From the NCBI GenBank assembly GCA_964355975.1, contig CAYHFW010000007.1, forward strand, positions 1-64,000: DNA of 64,000 nucleotides, read 5' to 3'. This DNA is from F1-60-MAGs104 sp964355975 (GTDB lineage: Bacteria > Planctomycetota > Phycisphaerae > Phycisphaerales > SM1A02). Shown here one piece after another: positions 41,752-50,989 of the stretch; positions within the stretch are counted from its first letter, which is position 1; the number at the start of each line of letters is the position of its first letter. The notes under the pieces were generated by a model that was not told the DNA's origin, did no database searches, and saw only the letters and a list, made by a program, of their open reading frames with translations. The position numbers and the translations under genes are program-made.

Positions 41752-42261
41752 TCAATACGCTGGCCAATGGCCCGCGTAATGACGTTGAACGACCCGCCGG
41801 AGAGTTTCCAACATGGACTCCAGCGGGACGGGACGCTCAAGAACTGAAAATGCGCCTTCGCGCATCGCTTCGGCGAGACCGCGCTCAGATTCACGCGCCG
41901 AAATTTGACGGGGACGCACCACCACCATCGGCGGCACTGGACTCATCGCACGAAGCAAATGCAAGACGCGCGCGCCGAGCTTTTCGTTCTGGGCGACCTG
42001 CGAGTCATCGGCTGGAGTCGCGAGATCGATCACCGCGATGTGCACGCGATTGTGCAAGATCACGTTGCGCGCCTCTTGCGCGGTGCGACTGCGAATGCAG
42101 CGAATTCCCATCGGTTGCAAGAGCGGCGGCAGCTGGTCTGCGAACGAGTCTTCGCGCCATCCTGCATAGGCCAACAGCAGGTTCAACCTCGGCGAACCAC
42201 CCGCGGCGGGTGACGTCTGGGCGTTCTGCAAACCGAGGTTTTGGTGCAAATTTGCAACCAT
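41752..42261 (-). CDS. Response-regulator receiver-like protein
   Basis: 169 residues. LNLLLAYAGWREDSFADQLPPLLQPMGIRCIRSRTAQEARNVILHNRVHIAVIDLATPADD fits a receiver fold (strand, helix, strand ending in the Asp of VIDLATP), and VLHLLRAMSPVPPMVVVRP, AMREGAFSVLERPVPLESMLETLRRVV completes it. The conserved Lys region is a VLERP stretch, so phosphorylation is uncertain. No output domain. It precedes groES on the same strand. Confidence 0.72.
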   Translation of the reverse strand: MVANLHQNLGLQNAQTSPAAGGSPRLNLLLAYAGWREDSFADQLPPLLQPMGIRCIRSRTAQEARNVILHNRVHIAVIDLATPADDSQVAQNEKLGARVLHLLRAMSPVPPMVVVRPRQISARESERGLAEAMREGAFSVLERPVPLESMLETLRRVVQRHYAGHWPAY

Positions 42262-42329
42262 GAGCGGGGCTTTAGAGCAAACCGCGTGCCACCCCGCGAA
42301 TGGGCACCCCTGCCCTCAAACCGATCCAT

Positions 42330-42350
42330 CCCGCCCCAAGCGGGGTTTTT
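42330..42350 (+). terminator. Possible terminator/attenuator in the asnS leader
   Basis: CCCGC pairs with GCGGG around CCCAA, followed by GTTTTT. Plus-strand orientation, 64 bases before the asnS ATG with no upstream plus-strand gene, so it may be an attenuator for asnS or a fortuitous hairpin. The divergent intergenic region 42262-42413 holds nothing else recognisable. Confidence 0.35.
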
Positions 42351-42413
42351 GATTGAAATCTGCCAAATTGGCGGGAGGGTGCCGATCGCAACCCCGCCAT
42401 ATACCTTTGGCGA

Positions 42414-43826
42414 ATGATCGATATCTCAGTCAGTCAACTCTTTCGCGACCCCAACTCCTACCTCGGCAAGAGCGTGCGCCTCAAGGGGTGGGTGCGCACC
42501 CGGCGCGATTCAAAGGCTGGCATCTCGTTCATCCAAGTGAGCGATGGATCATGCTTCGATGCCGCGCAGGTGGTTGTTGCGAATTCGGTGAGTAACTACG
42601 CGAGCGAGATTCAGAAACTCACCGCAAGTTGCTCGATCATCGCGCAGGGTGAGATTGTCGCGAGTCAAGGCAAGGGCCAGCCTGTCGAAATGCAAGCGAC
42701 CAGCGTTGAAGTTGTTGGATGGGTCGAAGATCCAGACACCTATCCGATTCAACCCAAGCCACACTCGTTTGAGTATCTGCGCGAGGTCGCGCATCTACGC
42801 CCACGCACGAACACCTTTGGCGCGATCGGTCGAGTGCGGCACTCACTCGCGATGGCAGTGCATCGGTTCTTCAGCGATCAAGGGTTCTTTTGGATTCACA
42901 CGCCGATCATTACTGGAAGTGACTGCGAAGGTGCTGGTCAAATGTTTCGTGTCTCGACACTTGATCTCGCGAATCTCCCGCGCACGCCTGACGGAAAGGT
43001 CGACTTCTCGCAAGACTTCTTCGGCAAGGAGACGCACCTCACAGTCTCTGGACAACTCAACGTAGAGACGTGGTGCAGTGCTCTGAGCAAGGTCTACACA
43101 TTCGGCCCGACGTTTCGCGCAGAGAATTCGAACACGAGCCGCCACTTGTCTGAGTTCTGGATGATCGAGCCTGAAGTCGCATTCGCAACGCTCAACGAAG
43201 ATGCGCAACTCGCTGAAAACCTGCTGAAATACATGCTGACCGCGCTGCTCAACGAACGCGGCGATGACATGAAGTTTTTCGCTGAGCGCATCGACAAAGA
43301 GTGCATCAACCGAGTGCAGAAGCTGGTCGAATCGCCATTCGAACGCATGGATTACACCGATGGCATTCGCCACCTTGAAGCCGCAATCGCCAAGGGGCAC
43401 AAGTTTGAGTATCCAGTCTCGTGGGGCACCGACTTGCAGAGCGAGCATGAGCGCTATCTCACTGAGCAGCTCGTTGGGCGTCCTGTGATCTTGATGAACT
43501 ATCCCAAAGACATCAAGGCGTTCTACATGCGCATGAACGACGATGGCAAGACTGTCGCGGCGATGGACATTCTTGCGCCAGGGATTGGTGAGATTGTCGG
43601 TGGCAGTCAACGCGAAGAGCGACTCGACATGCTCGACAAACGCATCGACGAAATGAAACTCGATCGCAATGCATACAGTTGGTATCGCGACTTGCGCCGT
43701 TACGGGACGGTGCCGCACGCGGGCTTCGGACTCGGCTTCGAACGGACGATCGTCTATGCGACCGGCATGGCGAATGTGCGCGATGTCATTCCGTTTGCGC
43801 GCACTCCGAAGAGCTGCGAATTCTGA
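42414..43826 (+). CDS. asnS: Asparaginyl-tRNA synthetase
   Basis: 470 residues, class IIb synthetase. N-terminal OB fold (SVRLKGWVRTRRDSKAGISFIQVSDGSCF), hinge AHLRPRTNTFGAIGRVRHSLAMAVHRFF, motif 2 TFGPTFRAENSNTSRHLSEFWMIEPE, motif 3 PHAGFGLGFERTIVYATGMANVRDVIPFARTP. LNEDAQLAENLLKYM and AAMDILAPGIGEIVGGSQREERLDML are typical AsnRS. Full length. It converges with the prepilin operon ten bases downstream. Confidence 0.97.
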   Translation: MIDISVSQLFRDPNSYLGKSVRLKGWVRTRRDSKAGISFIQVSDGSCFDAAQVVVANSVSNYASEIQKLTASCSIIAQGEIVASQGKGQPVEMQATSVEVVGWVEDPDTYPIQPKPHSFEYLREVAHLRPRTNTFGAIGRVRHSLAMAVHRFFSDQGFFWIHTPIITGSDCEGAGQMFRVSTLDLANLPRTPDGKVDFSQDFFGKETHLTVSGQLNVETWCSALSKVYTFGPTFRAENSNTSRHLSEFWMIEPEVAFATLNEDAQLAENLLKYMLTALLNERGDDMKFFAERIDKECINRVQKLVESPFERMDYTDGIRHLEAAIAKGHKFEYPVSWGTDLQSEHERYLTEQLVGRPVILMNYPKDIKAFYMRMNDDGKTVAAMDILAPGIGEIVGGSQREERLDMLDKRIDEMKLDRNAYSWYRDLRRYGTVPHAGFGLGFERTIVYATGMANVRDVIPFARTPKSCEF

Positions 43827-43836
43827 TCGGGCGCGG

Positions 43837-44883
43837 CTACTGATTTTGATTGCGCGGCATCATTGGAGGAAAGATGCCAGGCAAGAGAAGGTCGCGAAAG
43901 TGCATGAAATCGCGCCGCCACGAGCCAGTTGCGAGGTTGTCGGCGGGCTGTGGAAAGAATGGTCCATAGCCGCCGCCCGGAGGCCCCTCGACCAGCGAGA
44001 CGAGGCGCGAATTCTGCAGCGAATACTGCTCTGTCGATCCATCAACGAAGCTATAGGTGATGTGCTCGGGTTCCCAGAATGCTGGCGTGTCGATCCAGCC
44101 TTGCCATCCACCTGCGGTGCCCCACGCGCCGGGATTCGGCGCACCAGCAGGCGCTGGAGTTCCAACTGGTGGGCGCGGATCGATGACCCATGGCTGTTGG
44201 TTGTAGTTCAGCCCCGTGGTGCCGTCCGATTCAACGATGCAGAAAAGTGTTCTCGACGGCTCTTTGATGTGGTTGACATGCGTCGTGATCATCTCGCGCG
44301 GCGTGACCCCCTGCGCGCAGAACCACGGGGTCCACGTTTGACCGAATCCAAAATTATCGTGCGGAGTCGTCACTCCCACAAATGCACTGAGCGAGTAGCT
44401 GCGAATTCGACTGGTTGGATCGAGCGGCGAACGATAGAGCTGCGTCGATCCCATGTATGGATAGAGCCGTCCATTCGAGAGCGCCTTCGCATTCACGTTG
44501 GGGGTGTTGAGGCCGTACTCGTATTCGACGCCGCCGACGAGCCCCGCACCAAAGTCAGCGACCCACGAGTGATAGGAGTTGCTCGCAGTATTGCCATTGT
44601 TGATCAACATCGGAAAGTTGCCGCAGGGCAGCGAGTAGGTGTGCACGAGATCGCCAGGGATGGATGTTCGCGGGCTCGCCATCGCGCCGCCGTTGTCGAC
44701 TGAGTACGCGACCTGCGCAAATGAAATCTGTCGTTGGTTCGACAGACACGATGCAACACGCGACAACAGATGCGCCTTTGCGATGCCGACGATCAAGAGC
44801 GCGACAAGCAGCGCGATGATCGCGATGACGACGAGCAGTTCGGTCACGGTGAATGCGCGGATGTCAGCGCGTCGAACTTTCAT
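43837..44883 (-). CDS. Prepilin-like protein, operon gene 4 of 4
   Basis: 348 residues. MKVRRADIRAFTVTELLVVIAIIALLVALLIVGIAKA is a type IV prepilin-type N-terminus; GAGGT lies ten bases before the ATG, and the start overlaps the upstream stop (ATGA). The globular domain carries VASCLSNQRQISFAQVAYSVDNGGAMASPRTS, SYSLSAFVGVT, VIDPRPPVGTPAPAG, YSFVDGSTEQYSLQNSRLVSL and a C-terminal MHFRDLLLPGIFPPMMPR. The four operon members are clear tandem paralogs. Probably an extracytoplasmic pseudopilin-like protein. Confidence 0.9.
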   Translation of the reverse strand: MKVRRADIRAFTVTELLVVIAIIALLVALLIVGIAKAHLLSRVASCLSNQRQISFAQVAYSVDNGGAMASPRTSIPGDLVHTYSLPCGNFPMLINNGNTASNSYHSWVADFGAGLVGGVEYEYGLNTPNVNAKALSNGRLYPYMGSTQLYRSPLDPTSRIRSYSLSAFVGVTTPHDNFGFGQTWTPWFCAQGVTPREMITTHVNHIKEPSRTLFCIVESDGTTGLNYNQQPWVIDPRPPVGTPAPAGAPNPGAWGTAGGWQGWIDTPAFWEPEHITYSFVDGSTEQYSLQNSRLVSLVEGPPGGGYGPFFPQPADNLATGSWRRDFMHFRDLLLPGIFPPMMPRNQNQ

Positions 44884-45914
44884 TGCGTTTGGTACCTCGC
44901 GACCATTCCCGGAATGACTCCTGGCAGCAGCCGGTCGCGAAAGTGCATCCAATCGCGGCGCCACGGCTCTCCAGAGTGATCTGGATCTTGAATCAGTCCA
45001 TGTGTTTGCCCCGCACTCTGCGACTCATACATGGTCGCGAGCAACGCGGTGTTTTGAAGCGTGTACGACTCTGTCGATCCGTCGACATTGCTGGTTGTGA
45101 TCGGTGCGGACTTCCAGATTGCTGGCGTGTCGATCCAGCCCTGCCATCCTCCAGTGAGCGCCCAAAGCGATGGACTGGCGATTCCAGCGGGCGGCGGCGA
45201 CCCTGTCGGCGGGCGCGGATCGATGACGAAACCGTGTGTGTTGTGCCCCGTGGCGCCGCCATCCTCTTCAACGATTGAGAGCATCGTCGACGAAGGACTT
45301 TTCACTCGCGCAAGAAGTGTGGTGTTCCATTGACGTGGGGTGACACCTTGCGCACAAAACCAATCGATCCAACTCTTGCCGTAGTTTGCGACATCGTTTG
45401 GAAGCGTCACCCCAACGAATGCGCTGAGCGAGTAACTGCGAATGCGTCCTGTGGGATCGTGTGGCGATCGGTAGGCAGGCACTGAGCCGATGTATGAAAA
45501 GAGCCGACCCCCTGTGAGCGCCCCTTCGTTTTCGAGATTGCCTGTGAGATTTTGATTCCCATTCGCGTCGCGCCCTGGATACGAAGCGACCCACGAGTGA
45601 TACGACTCGTTTGTGAGATGGCCTGCGTTGAGAAGCACCGGGAAATTGCCGCATGTGCTCGAAAGATTGAATGCTCCACTCATTCCCCGAAACGATGTGC
45701 ACGGACTCGCGAAGGCGCCGCCATTGTCGGTGGCGTAGTTCGTTTGCGCAGCCGCAATCTGTCGTTGGTTCGACAGGCAGAGTGATGTGCGCGACATCAT
45801 CCTCACTTTCTGAAATCCGGTCACTGCAAGGGCGACCAAGAGCGCGATGATCGCGATGACGACGAGTAGTTCGGTCACGGTGAAGGCGCGGTGTTGGGCG
45901 CGGCGCATGGTCAT
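44880..45914 (-). CDS. Prepilin-like protein, operon gene 3 of 4
   Basis: 344 residues. MTMRRAQHRAFTVTELLVVIAIIALLVALAVTGFQKVRMM; the ATG overlaps the upstream TGA. It keeps CLSNQRQIAAAQTNYATDNGGAF, SYSLSAFVGVTLP, FVIDPRPPTGSPPPAG and the MHFRDRLLPGVIPGM end, but VDGSTESYTLQNTALLATMYE is more diverged than its sisters. Same paralogous family. Confidence 0.9.
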   Translation of the reverse strand: MTMRRAQHRAFTVTELLVVIAIIALLVALAVTGFQKVRMMSRTSLCLSNQRQIAAAQTNYATDNGGAFASPCTSFRGMSGAFNLSSTCGNFPVLLNAGHLTNESYHSWVASYPGRDANGNQNLTGNLENEGALTGGRLFSYIGSVPAYRSPHDPTGRIRSYSLSAFVGVTLPNDVANYGKSWIDWFCAQGVTPRQWNTTLLARVKSPSSTMLSIVEEDGGATGHNTHGFVIDPRPPTGSPPPAGIASPSLWALTGGWQGWIDTPAIWKSAPITTSNVDGSTESYTLQNTALLATMYESQSAGQTHGLIQDPDHSGEPWRRDWMHFRDRLLPGVIPGMVARYQTQ

Positions 45915-46957
45915 TGATCCTGATATCGGGGAAGCATCGGTGGAATCACTCCAGGCAGCAGCCGGTCGCGAAAGTGCATCCAATCGCGGCGCCACGGACC
46001 TGTCGTGAGATTGTCGGCTGGCTGCGGAAAGTTGTGGCCATAGCCAGCGCCGGGTGGTCCCTGAATGAGCGAAACGAGTTTGGGATTCTGCAGCGCATAG
46101 GACTCGGTTGACCCATCCACGAGACTGTAGGTGATGTTCGATGGATGCCAAAATGCAGGCCAATCGACCCAACCGATCCATCCCCCTGAATTCGCCCATT
46201 GCGCAGGGTTCACCGTGCCTGGCGGCGCCGGTGAACCGAGCGGAGGTCGTGGATCGATGAGCCATCCCTCATTGTTGAAATTGAAACCATCGCTGTCATC
46301 TTCGACGAGTGACATGATCGTCTGCGCAGGAACCTTGATGTGTTTGGCGTGTGTTGTCACCAACTCGGCGGGAGTCACACCTTGATTGCAAAACCATCCC
46401 TGCCACGTCTGCAAGTAACCAGGCGAGTCGGTTGGAACTGTGACGCCGACGAATGCGTTGAATGAGTAACTGCGCAAGCGGTTCGTTGGATCGAGCGGCG
46501 ACCGGTAGACAGGAAACGATCCGATGTATGAAAAGAGCCTTCCACCAGAGAGTGCTTTCGCATTGGGATTCGTGCTATTGAGTTGATACTCCTGCTCGGA
46601 TCCTCCGACGACGTTGGCTCCGTACGAGGCAGTCCACGAGTGATATGTGGCGTTGCTCGTGCTGCCGTTGTTGATCGTCATCGGAAATGTGCCGCATGGG
46701 TTGGTGAATGAAAAGACCGCGGTGCCACCTTGAAAGGATGTGCGTGGGCTCGCGTACGCACCGCCGTTGTCGATCGCATAACTCGATTGCGCAAGTGAAA
46801 TCTGCCGTTGATTCGAGAGGCATGCTGCGGTGCGAGCGAGCAGTCTGGCCTTTTCAAGACCCACCACCAGCAGCGCAATGAGCAGCGCGATGATCGCGAC
46901 GACGACCAAGAGTTCAGTGACGGTGAAGCCCCGACAATCGGGGGCTTTGAGCGTCAT
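45911..46957 (-). CDS. Prepilin-like protein, operon gene 2 of 4
   Basis: 348 residues. MTLKAPDCRGFTVTELLVVVAIIALLIALLVVGLEKARLLARTAACLSNQRQISLAQSSYAIDNGGAY. ATGA overlap on both sides. Contains SYSFNAFVGVTVP, LIDPRPPLGSPAPPG, YSLVDGSTESYALQNPKLVSLIQ and MHFRDRLLPGVIPPMLPRYQDQ. Nearly the same architecture as gene 1. Confidence 0.9.
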   Translation of the reverse strand: MTLKAPDCRGFTVTELLVVVAIIALLIALLVVGLEKARLLARTAACLSNQRQISLAQSSYAIDNGGAYASPRTSFQGGTAVFSFTNPCGTFPMTINNGSTSNATYHSWTASYGANVVGGSEQEYQLNSTNPNAKALSGGRLFSYIGSFPVYRSPLDPTNRLRSYSFNAFVGVTVPTDSPGYLQTWQGWFCNQGVTPAELVTTHAKHIKVPAQTIMSLVEDDSDGFNFNNEGWLIDPRPPLGSPAPPGTVNPAQWANSGGWIGWVDWPAFWHPSNITYSLVDGSTESYALQNPKLVSLIQGPPGAGYGHNFPQPADNLTTGPWRRDWMHFRDRLLPGVIPPMLPRYQDQ

Positions 46958-47991
46958 TGGTCTTGATAGCGCGGAGTCATCGGTGGAATGACCCCAGGCA
47001 ACATTCGGTCGCGCAAGTGCATCCAGTCGCGGCGCCACGGACCGGTTGCGAGATTGTCTGCCGGCTGCGCGTAGCGGTGACCAAGACCGACGCCTGGTGG
47101 ACCTTGAATCGCACTGACAATCTTTTCATTCTGCATCGAGTACGACTCGGTTGAACCATCGACGTAGCTGTACGTGATCGCTGATGGATGCCAAAACGCG
47201 GGCCAATCAATCCACCCTTCCCATCCGCCAGAGTTCGCCCACGACCCTGGATTTGGCGTGCCTGGAGGCGGCGGCGAGCCGAGCGGTGGGCGCGGGTCGA
47301 TGACCCATCCTTGATTGTTGAAATTGAATCCGTCGTTGTCATCTTCGACGATCGACATGATGGTCTGCGATGGAAACTTGTGATGCGCAACGTGGGTTGT
47401 GACCCATTCGCGCGGCGTGACGCCCTGAGTGCAGAACCAGTCATCCCATTTGTTCGCCCACTCCTCTGAGTCTTCGGGAACGGTGCCTCCAACGAATCCG
47501 CTGAGCGAGTAACTGCGCAGGCGACTCGTCGGATCGAGTGGCGACTTGTAGACGGGCGTCGATCCGACGTACGAGAAGAGCTTTCCCTTTGTCAACGCCG
47601 TCTCGAGCTCGGTCGCTCCACTCATGTTTGTGCCGTACGACGCCGTCCAACAGTGGTACGAATCGGGATTGTTGTTTCCTTTGTTGATCAAGATCGGAAA
47701 ACTGCCGCACGCATTGTTGAGCGTGAAGGAAAAGACTCCGCCTCCCGTTCGATTGCTCGCGTAGGCGCCGCCGTTGTCAGTGGCGTAACTCGACTGCCCA
47801 AGTGAGATCTGACGCTGATTCGAGAGACAAGCAGCGGTTCGCGCCATCATCCGAGCCTTGTCGAGCCCAACAATAAGAAGCGCCACCAGCAAGGCGATAA
47901 TCGCCACAACAACGAGCAATTCGGTCACCGTGAAACCGCGCGCACGGCGCACCTGCAAACGACTCTGAGAAGTGACGGATGAAGGGTTCAT
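46954..47991 (-). CDS. Prepilin-like protein, operon gene 1 of 4
   Basis: 345 residues. MNPSSVTSQSRLQVRRARGFTVTELLVVVAIIALLVALLIVGLDKARMMARTAACLSNQRQISLGQSSYATDNGGAY. Longest pre-leader of the four. Then SYSLSGFVGGTVP, VIDPRPPLGSPPPPG, YSYVDGSTESYSMQNEKIVSAIQ, MHLRDRMLPGVIPPMTPRYQDQ. First gene of the operon; the 110-bp divergent gap to the lipoprotein at 48102 must hold its promoter, but no clear boxes were picked. Confidence 0.9.
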   Translation of the reverse strand: MNPSSVTSQSRLQVRRARGFTVTELLVVVAIIALLVALLIVGLDKARMMARTAACLSNQRQISLGQSSYATDNGGAYASNRTGGGVFSFTLNNACGSFPILINKGNNNPDSYHCWTASYGTNMSGATELETALTKGKLFSYVGSTPVYKSPLDPTSRLRSYSLSGFVGGTVPEDSEEWANKWDDWFCTQGVTPREWVTTHVAHHKFPSQTIMSIVEDDNDGFNFNNQGWVIDPRPPLGSPPPPGTPNPGSWANSGGWEGWIDWPAFWHPSAITYSYVDGSTESYSMQNEKIVSAIQGPPGVGLGHRYAQPADNLATGPWRRDWMHLRDRMLPGVIPPMTPRYQDQ

Positions 47992-48101
47992 GCTTCGAGA
48001 AGGGTATCCAACGGATGCGCGAGAAGCGCCGATGATCTATACGCAATTTCGGTCGCTCGGCTGCTGACAAGATCGTGATTGGATGGGGTATCTTTGGCGA
48101 T

Positions 48102-48791
48102 ATGAAGAAGCCGACCCTCATTCTCGTCTCGTTGCTCGTGAGCGCGGTGATCGTTGCGTGCGGCGATTCGCAGCCAGCGCCCGAAGTGCGTGATGCATCG
48201 CCACAAACGCCCGCGGCGCAGACGCCCCCACCTACGAAAGTGGCTGATGCGAAGAAAGCAGATTCGAAGAAGGCGGATGCCAAGAAGCCTGACGTGAAGC
48301 AGCCTGAGGCGACGCAGCCCGATGCCAAGCAGCCTGACGCAATTGCGACAGCGCCAACTGAACCAACCGATGCACCTGCGGCTGCGAAGCCGCCGAAGAG
48401 TTCGAAGAAAAAACCAGCGGCGAAAGCGCCTGAACCTGAGCCTGCTCCAGTTGCAGAACCCGTCGTTGTAACTGCGCCCGCTTCAGATGTTCCACCTGAA
48501 TTGCAGAAGTATGCAGCGATGGCTGCGACTCCGAAGTTTCGCGAGTTCACCGCGCTCGCCACCGAGCGACACACGCTGCAGCTGCGCGCCTCTCAACTGC
48601 GCCTCGAAATGCGGGGAGTTGTCGCGACCGATGCGCAGCTCGCTGCGGTTGCTGCGGTCCAGAAAGAAATCGGAAAAGTCGGCGACCGAATGGACAGTTA
48701 CGTTTCAGGAAAGACATGGACCCAAGACGAACTCATCACGATGGACTTCATCGTCTCTGAGCAGATGCGCTTGCGCCCACCACCAGGTTGA
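48102..48791 (+). CDS. Lipoprotein with Lys/Ala/Pro-rich linker
   Basis: 229 residues from ATG 48102. MKKPTLILVSLLVSAVIVAC-GDSQ is a lipoprotein signal. A low-complexity spacer follows with KKAD/KPDVKQPEATQPDAKQPD periodicity and PPKSSKKKPAAKAPEPEPAPVAEP, then a helical C-terminal domain (FREFTALATERHTLQLRASQLRLEMRG, VQKEIGKVGDRMDSYV) that may form a coiled coil. Such linkers can span a cell-wall layer. Function unknown. Confidence 0.75.
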   Translation: MKKPTLILVSLLVSAVIVACGDSQPAPEVRDASPQTPAAQTPPPTKVADAKKADSKKADAKKPDVKQPEATQPDAKQPDAIATAPTEPTDAPAAAKPPKSSKKKPAAKAPEPEPAPVAEPVVVTAPASDVPPELQKYAAMAATPKFREFTALATERHTLQLRASQLRLEMRGVVATDAQLAAVAAVQKEIGKVGDRMDSYVSGKTWTQDELITMDFIVSEQMRLRPPPG

Positions 48792-48802
48792 ACGAGTAAC
48801 AC

Positions 48803-49036
48803 ATGGCAATTCAATGCAATATCGATCATCGCGGAAAGTTGATTCGCCTCATCGCGGGTGCGATGCTTGACACGACAGGATTGGGGCTGCTCGCCTTTCG
48901 ATTCGTCGGCGTTCTCTCGGGCGATTGGCCTTGGTTTGTCGGAGGCGCGGCGGCCGTTGTGGGAATGTTTCTTGTGCTCGAGGGGGTACTGGGTTGGTGC
49001 GTCGTGCGTGCTTTGGGTGTGAAAACTCCGGTGTGA
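48803..49036 (+). CDS. DUF2892 (YgaP-type) membrane protein
   Basis: 77 residues. IQCNIDHRGKLIRLIAGAMLDTTGLGLL is the DUF2892 start; two helices follow (GLGLLAFRFVGVL and FVGGAAAVVGMFLVLEGVLGWCVVRALG). Inner-membrane proteins of this type often stand near metal or sulfur genes. Followed closely by the P-type ATPase, perhaps one operon. Confidence 0.78.
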   Translation: MAIQCNIDHRGKLIRLIAGAMLDTTGLGLLAFRFVGVLSGDWPWFVGGAAAVVGMFLVLEGVLGWCVVRALGVKTPV

Positions 49037-49060
49037 GTTCGCCCGGCGAGAGAATTCGCG

Positions 49061-50989
49061 ATGTCGTGCAACCACAGCCACTCGAATCCCACATCGGGTG
49101 CGACCAATCCACTGTGCAATCCCGATCTGCTCTCGGCTCTTGCGTGTGGCGCGCTGCTTGGTGGCGGATTGTTCGCGCACTTTGCTGGGGCAAGTGAGAG
49201 CGTCACGATGTATCTGCTGCTCGCCTCGTGCGCGGCCGGCGGATGGCACGTCACCATCCGATCGTTGCAGCAACTCGCGCGCTTGCAGTTTGATGTCGAC
49301 CTGTTGATGTTGGTTGCGGCGATCGGTGCGGGGTTGATTGGCAGGCTTGAAGAGTCTGCGATCTTGCTCTTGCTCTTCTCGCTCGGTCATGGGCTTGAAG
49401 GTCTTGCGACCGACCGCGCGCGCAACGCGATTCGCGCGCTTGGAACGCTGACTCCGACCGTTGCGCGTGTCGTTCGCGATGGTCGCGATGTTGAACTTCG
49501 CGTCGAAGAACTCGCCGTGGGAGATCTCGTGCGCGTGATGGCCGGCGAGCGCATCGCAGTCGATGGCTGCGTGCGTGAGGGAACGAGCGCCGTCGATCAG
49601 AGCCCCATCACTGGTGAGAGTGTGCCCGTCGTGAAAGAAGTTGGTGATGATGTCTTCGCGGGCACAGTCAACGGGGATGGATTGCTGCTTGTGGCGACGA
49701 CCAAGTTGGCATCGCAGACGACGATGGCGCGCATGGTGAAACTCGTCGAGGAGAGTCAAGCAAACAAGGGACGCACGCAGCGGCTGACCGAGCGCTTCAC
49801 CCGCATCTACACGCCGATTGTGCTCGTGAGTGTTCCAACGATCATCGTCGTGTTGACTTCGTTTTTCGGCATGACGTTTGCCGATGCATTTCTGCGCGCG
49901 ATGGCTGTGCTCGTTGGGGCATCCCCCTGCGCGCTTGTGATTTCGACTCCAAGCGCCGTGCTCGCGGGTGTCGCGCAAGCGGCGCGCAGCGGCGTGCTCA
50001 TCAAGGGCGGAATGCATCTCGAATCGCTTGGCATCGTGCGCGCGATCGCCCTCGACAAGACTGGAACGATTACGCAGGGGCGTCCTGATGTGACCGATGT
50101 GATTGCGGCTGATGGCTTCACGCCGCGCGATGTTCTCGCGATCGCTTTTGCGCTCGACCAACACTCATCGCACCCCCTTGCGCTCGCGGTGGTGCGACGG
50201 GCGAAGCGCGATGGAGTATCTGCGCGCGCAGTGCGCGATGTTCGCGCGATTCCTGGACGCGGAGTTGAGGGATTCATCGACGATGCCCGCGCGCTCATCG
50301 CAGGACCGCGCTCGTTTGCTGCGGGTGACATCGCCGCCATCCCGCCGCAATTGCAGACGCAGATTGATCTGCTCGAGAGCCATGCGCGCACCGTCTCAGT
50401 GATTGCGCTTGGCAACCAGTGCGTTGGAGCGATCGCGCTCGCAGATCAGGTGCGGCCTGACATCGCGACAATCTTTGCGCGCCTGCGGTCGCTGGGCATT
50501 CGTCGGCTCGTCATGCTCACTGGCGACAACCCGACGGTCGCGCATGCTGTTGCGGCTCCGCTGGGCATCGATGAAGTCAAGGCGGGGTTGCTTCCCGAAC
50601 ACAAGATCACTGAAGTGCAATTGCTCATGAAGGAACTCGGAGCAGTCGCGATGGTTGGCGATGGGGTCAACGACGCGCCGGCGCTCGCCGCAGCAACGGT
50701 TGGTATTGCGATGGGTGCATCGGGCACCGATGTCGCGCTCGAAGCCGCAGATGTCGCGTTGATGGCAGACGATCTCTCAAAGTTGCCATTCGCTGTGGGC
50801 CTCAGCCGCGCAGCGCGGCGCACGATCATGCAGAATGTGGCGATTTCTCTGGGAGTTGTGGCGATGTTGATTCCGTTGGCACTCTTGGGAATGGTGCCAC
50901 TCAGTTGGGCCGTCGTCTTGCACGAGGGCAGCACCGTGGTCGTCGCGTTCAACGCACTTCGCTTGTTGTTCTATCGGGAGTCCAAATGA
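49061..50989 (+). CDS. P1B-type heavy-metal exporting ATPase, probably Zn/Co/Cd (P1B-4 type)
   Basis: 642 residues; membrane ATPase that exports metal from the cytosol. Motifs in order: A domain TGESVPV near residue 183, membrane SPC motif VGASPCALVIS near 287, phosphorylation DKTGTITQG near 331, HSSHPLALAV, GDGVNDAPALAAATVG near 533 and a TM-helix HEGSTVVVAFNALRLL near 620. SPC plus HEG(G/S)T is typical of the P1B-4 subgroup. The N-terminus is short and His/Cys-bearing (MSCNHSHSN, no HMA domain). The stop overlaps the peptidase start by ATGA. Confidence 0.93.
   Translation: MSCNHSHSNPTSGATNPLCNPDLLSALACGALLGGGLFAHFAGASESVTMYLLLASCAAGGWHVTIRSLQQLARLQFDVDLLMLVAAIGAGLIGRLEESAILLLLFSLGHGLEGLATDRARNAIRALGTLTPTVARVVRDGRDVELRVEELAVGDLVRVMAGERIAVDGCVREGTSAVDQSPITGESVPVVKEVGDDVFAGTVNGDGLLLVATTKLASQTTMARMVKLVEESQANKGRTQRLTERFTRIYTPIVLVSVPTIIVVLTSFFGMTFADAFLRAMAVLVGASPCALVISTPSAVLAGVAQAARSGVLIKGGMHLESLGIVRAIALDKTGTITQGRPDVTDVIAADGFTPRDVLAIAFALDQHSSHPLALAVVRRAKRDGVSARAVRDVRAIPGRGVEGFIDDARALIAGPRSFAAGDIAAIPPQLQTQIDLLESHARTVSVIALGNQCVGAIALADQVRPDIATIFARLRSLGIRRLVMLTGDNPTVAHAVAAPLGIDEVKAGLLPEHKITEVQLLMKELGAVAMVGDGVNDAPALAAATVGIAMGASGTDVALEAADVALMADDLSKLPFAVGLSRAARRTIMQNVAISLGVVAMLIPLALLGMVPLSWAVVLHEGSTVVVAFNALRLLFYRESK

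Noticed and set aside
41712..41760. CIRCE operator for groES
   Set aside because: No TTAGCACTC/GAGTGCTAA dyad is present.
48698..50164. 488-residue minus-strand ORF
   Set aside because: It is antisense to a clearly real P-type ATPase, low-complexity in composition and shows no domain.
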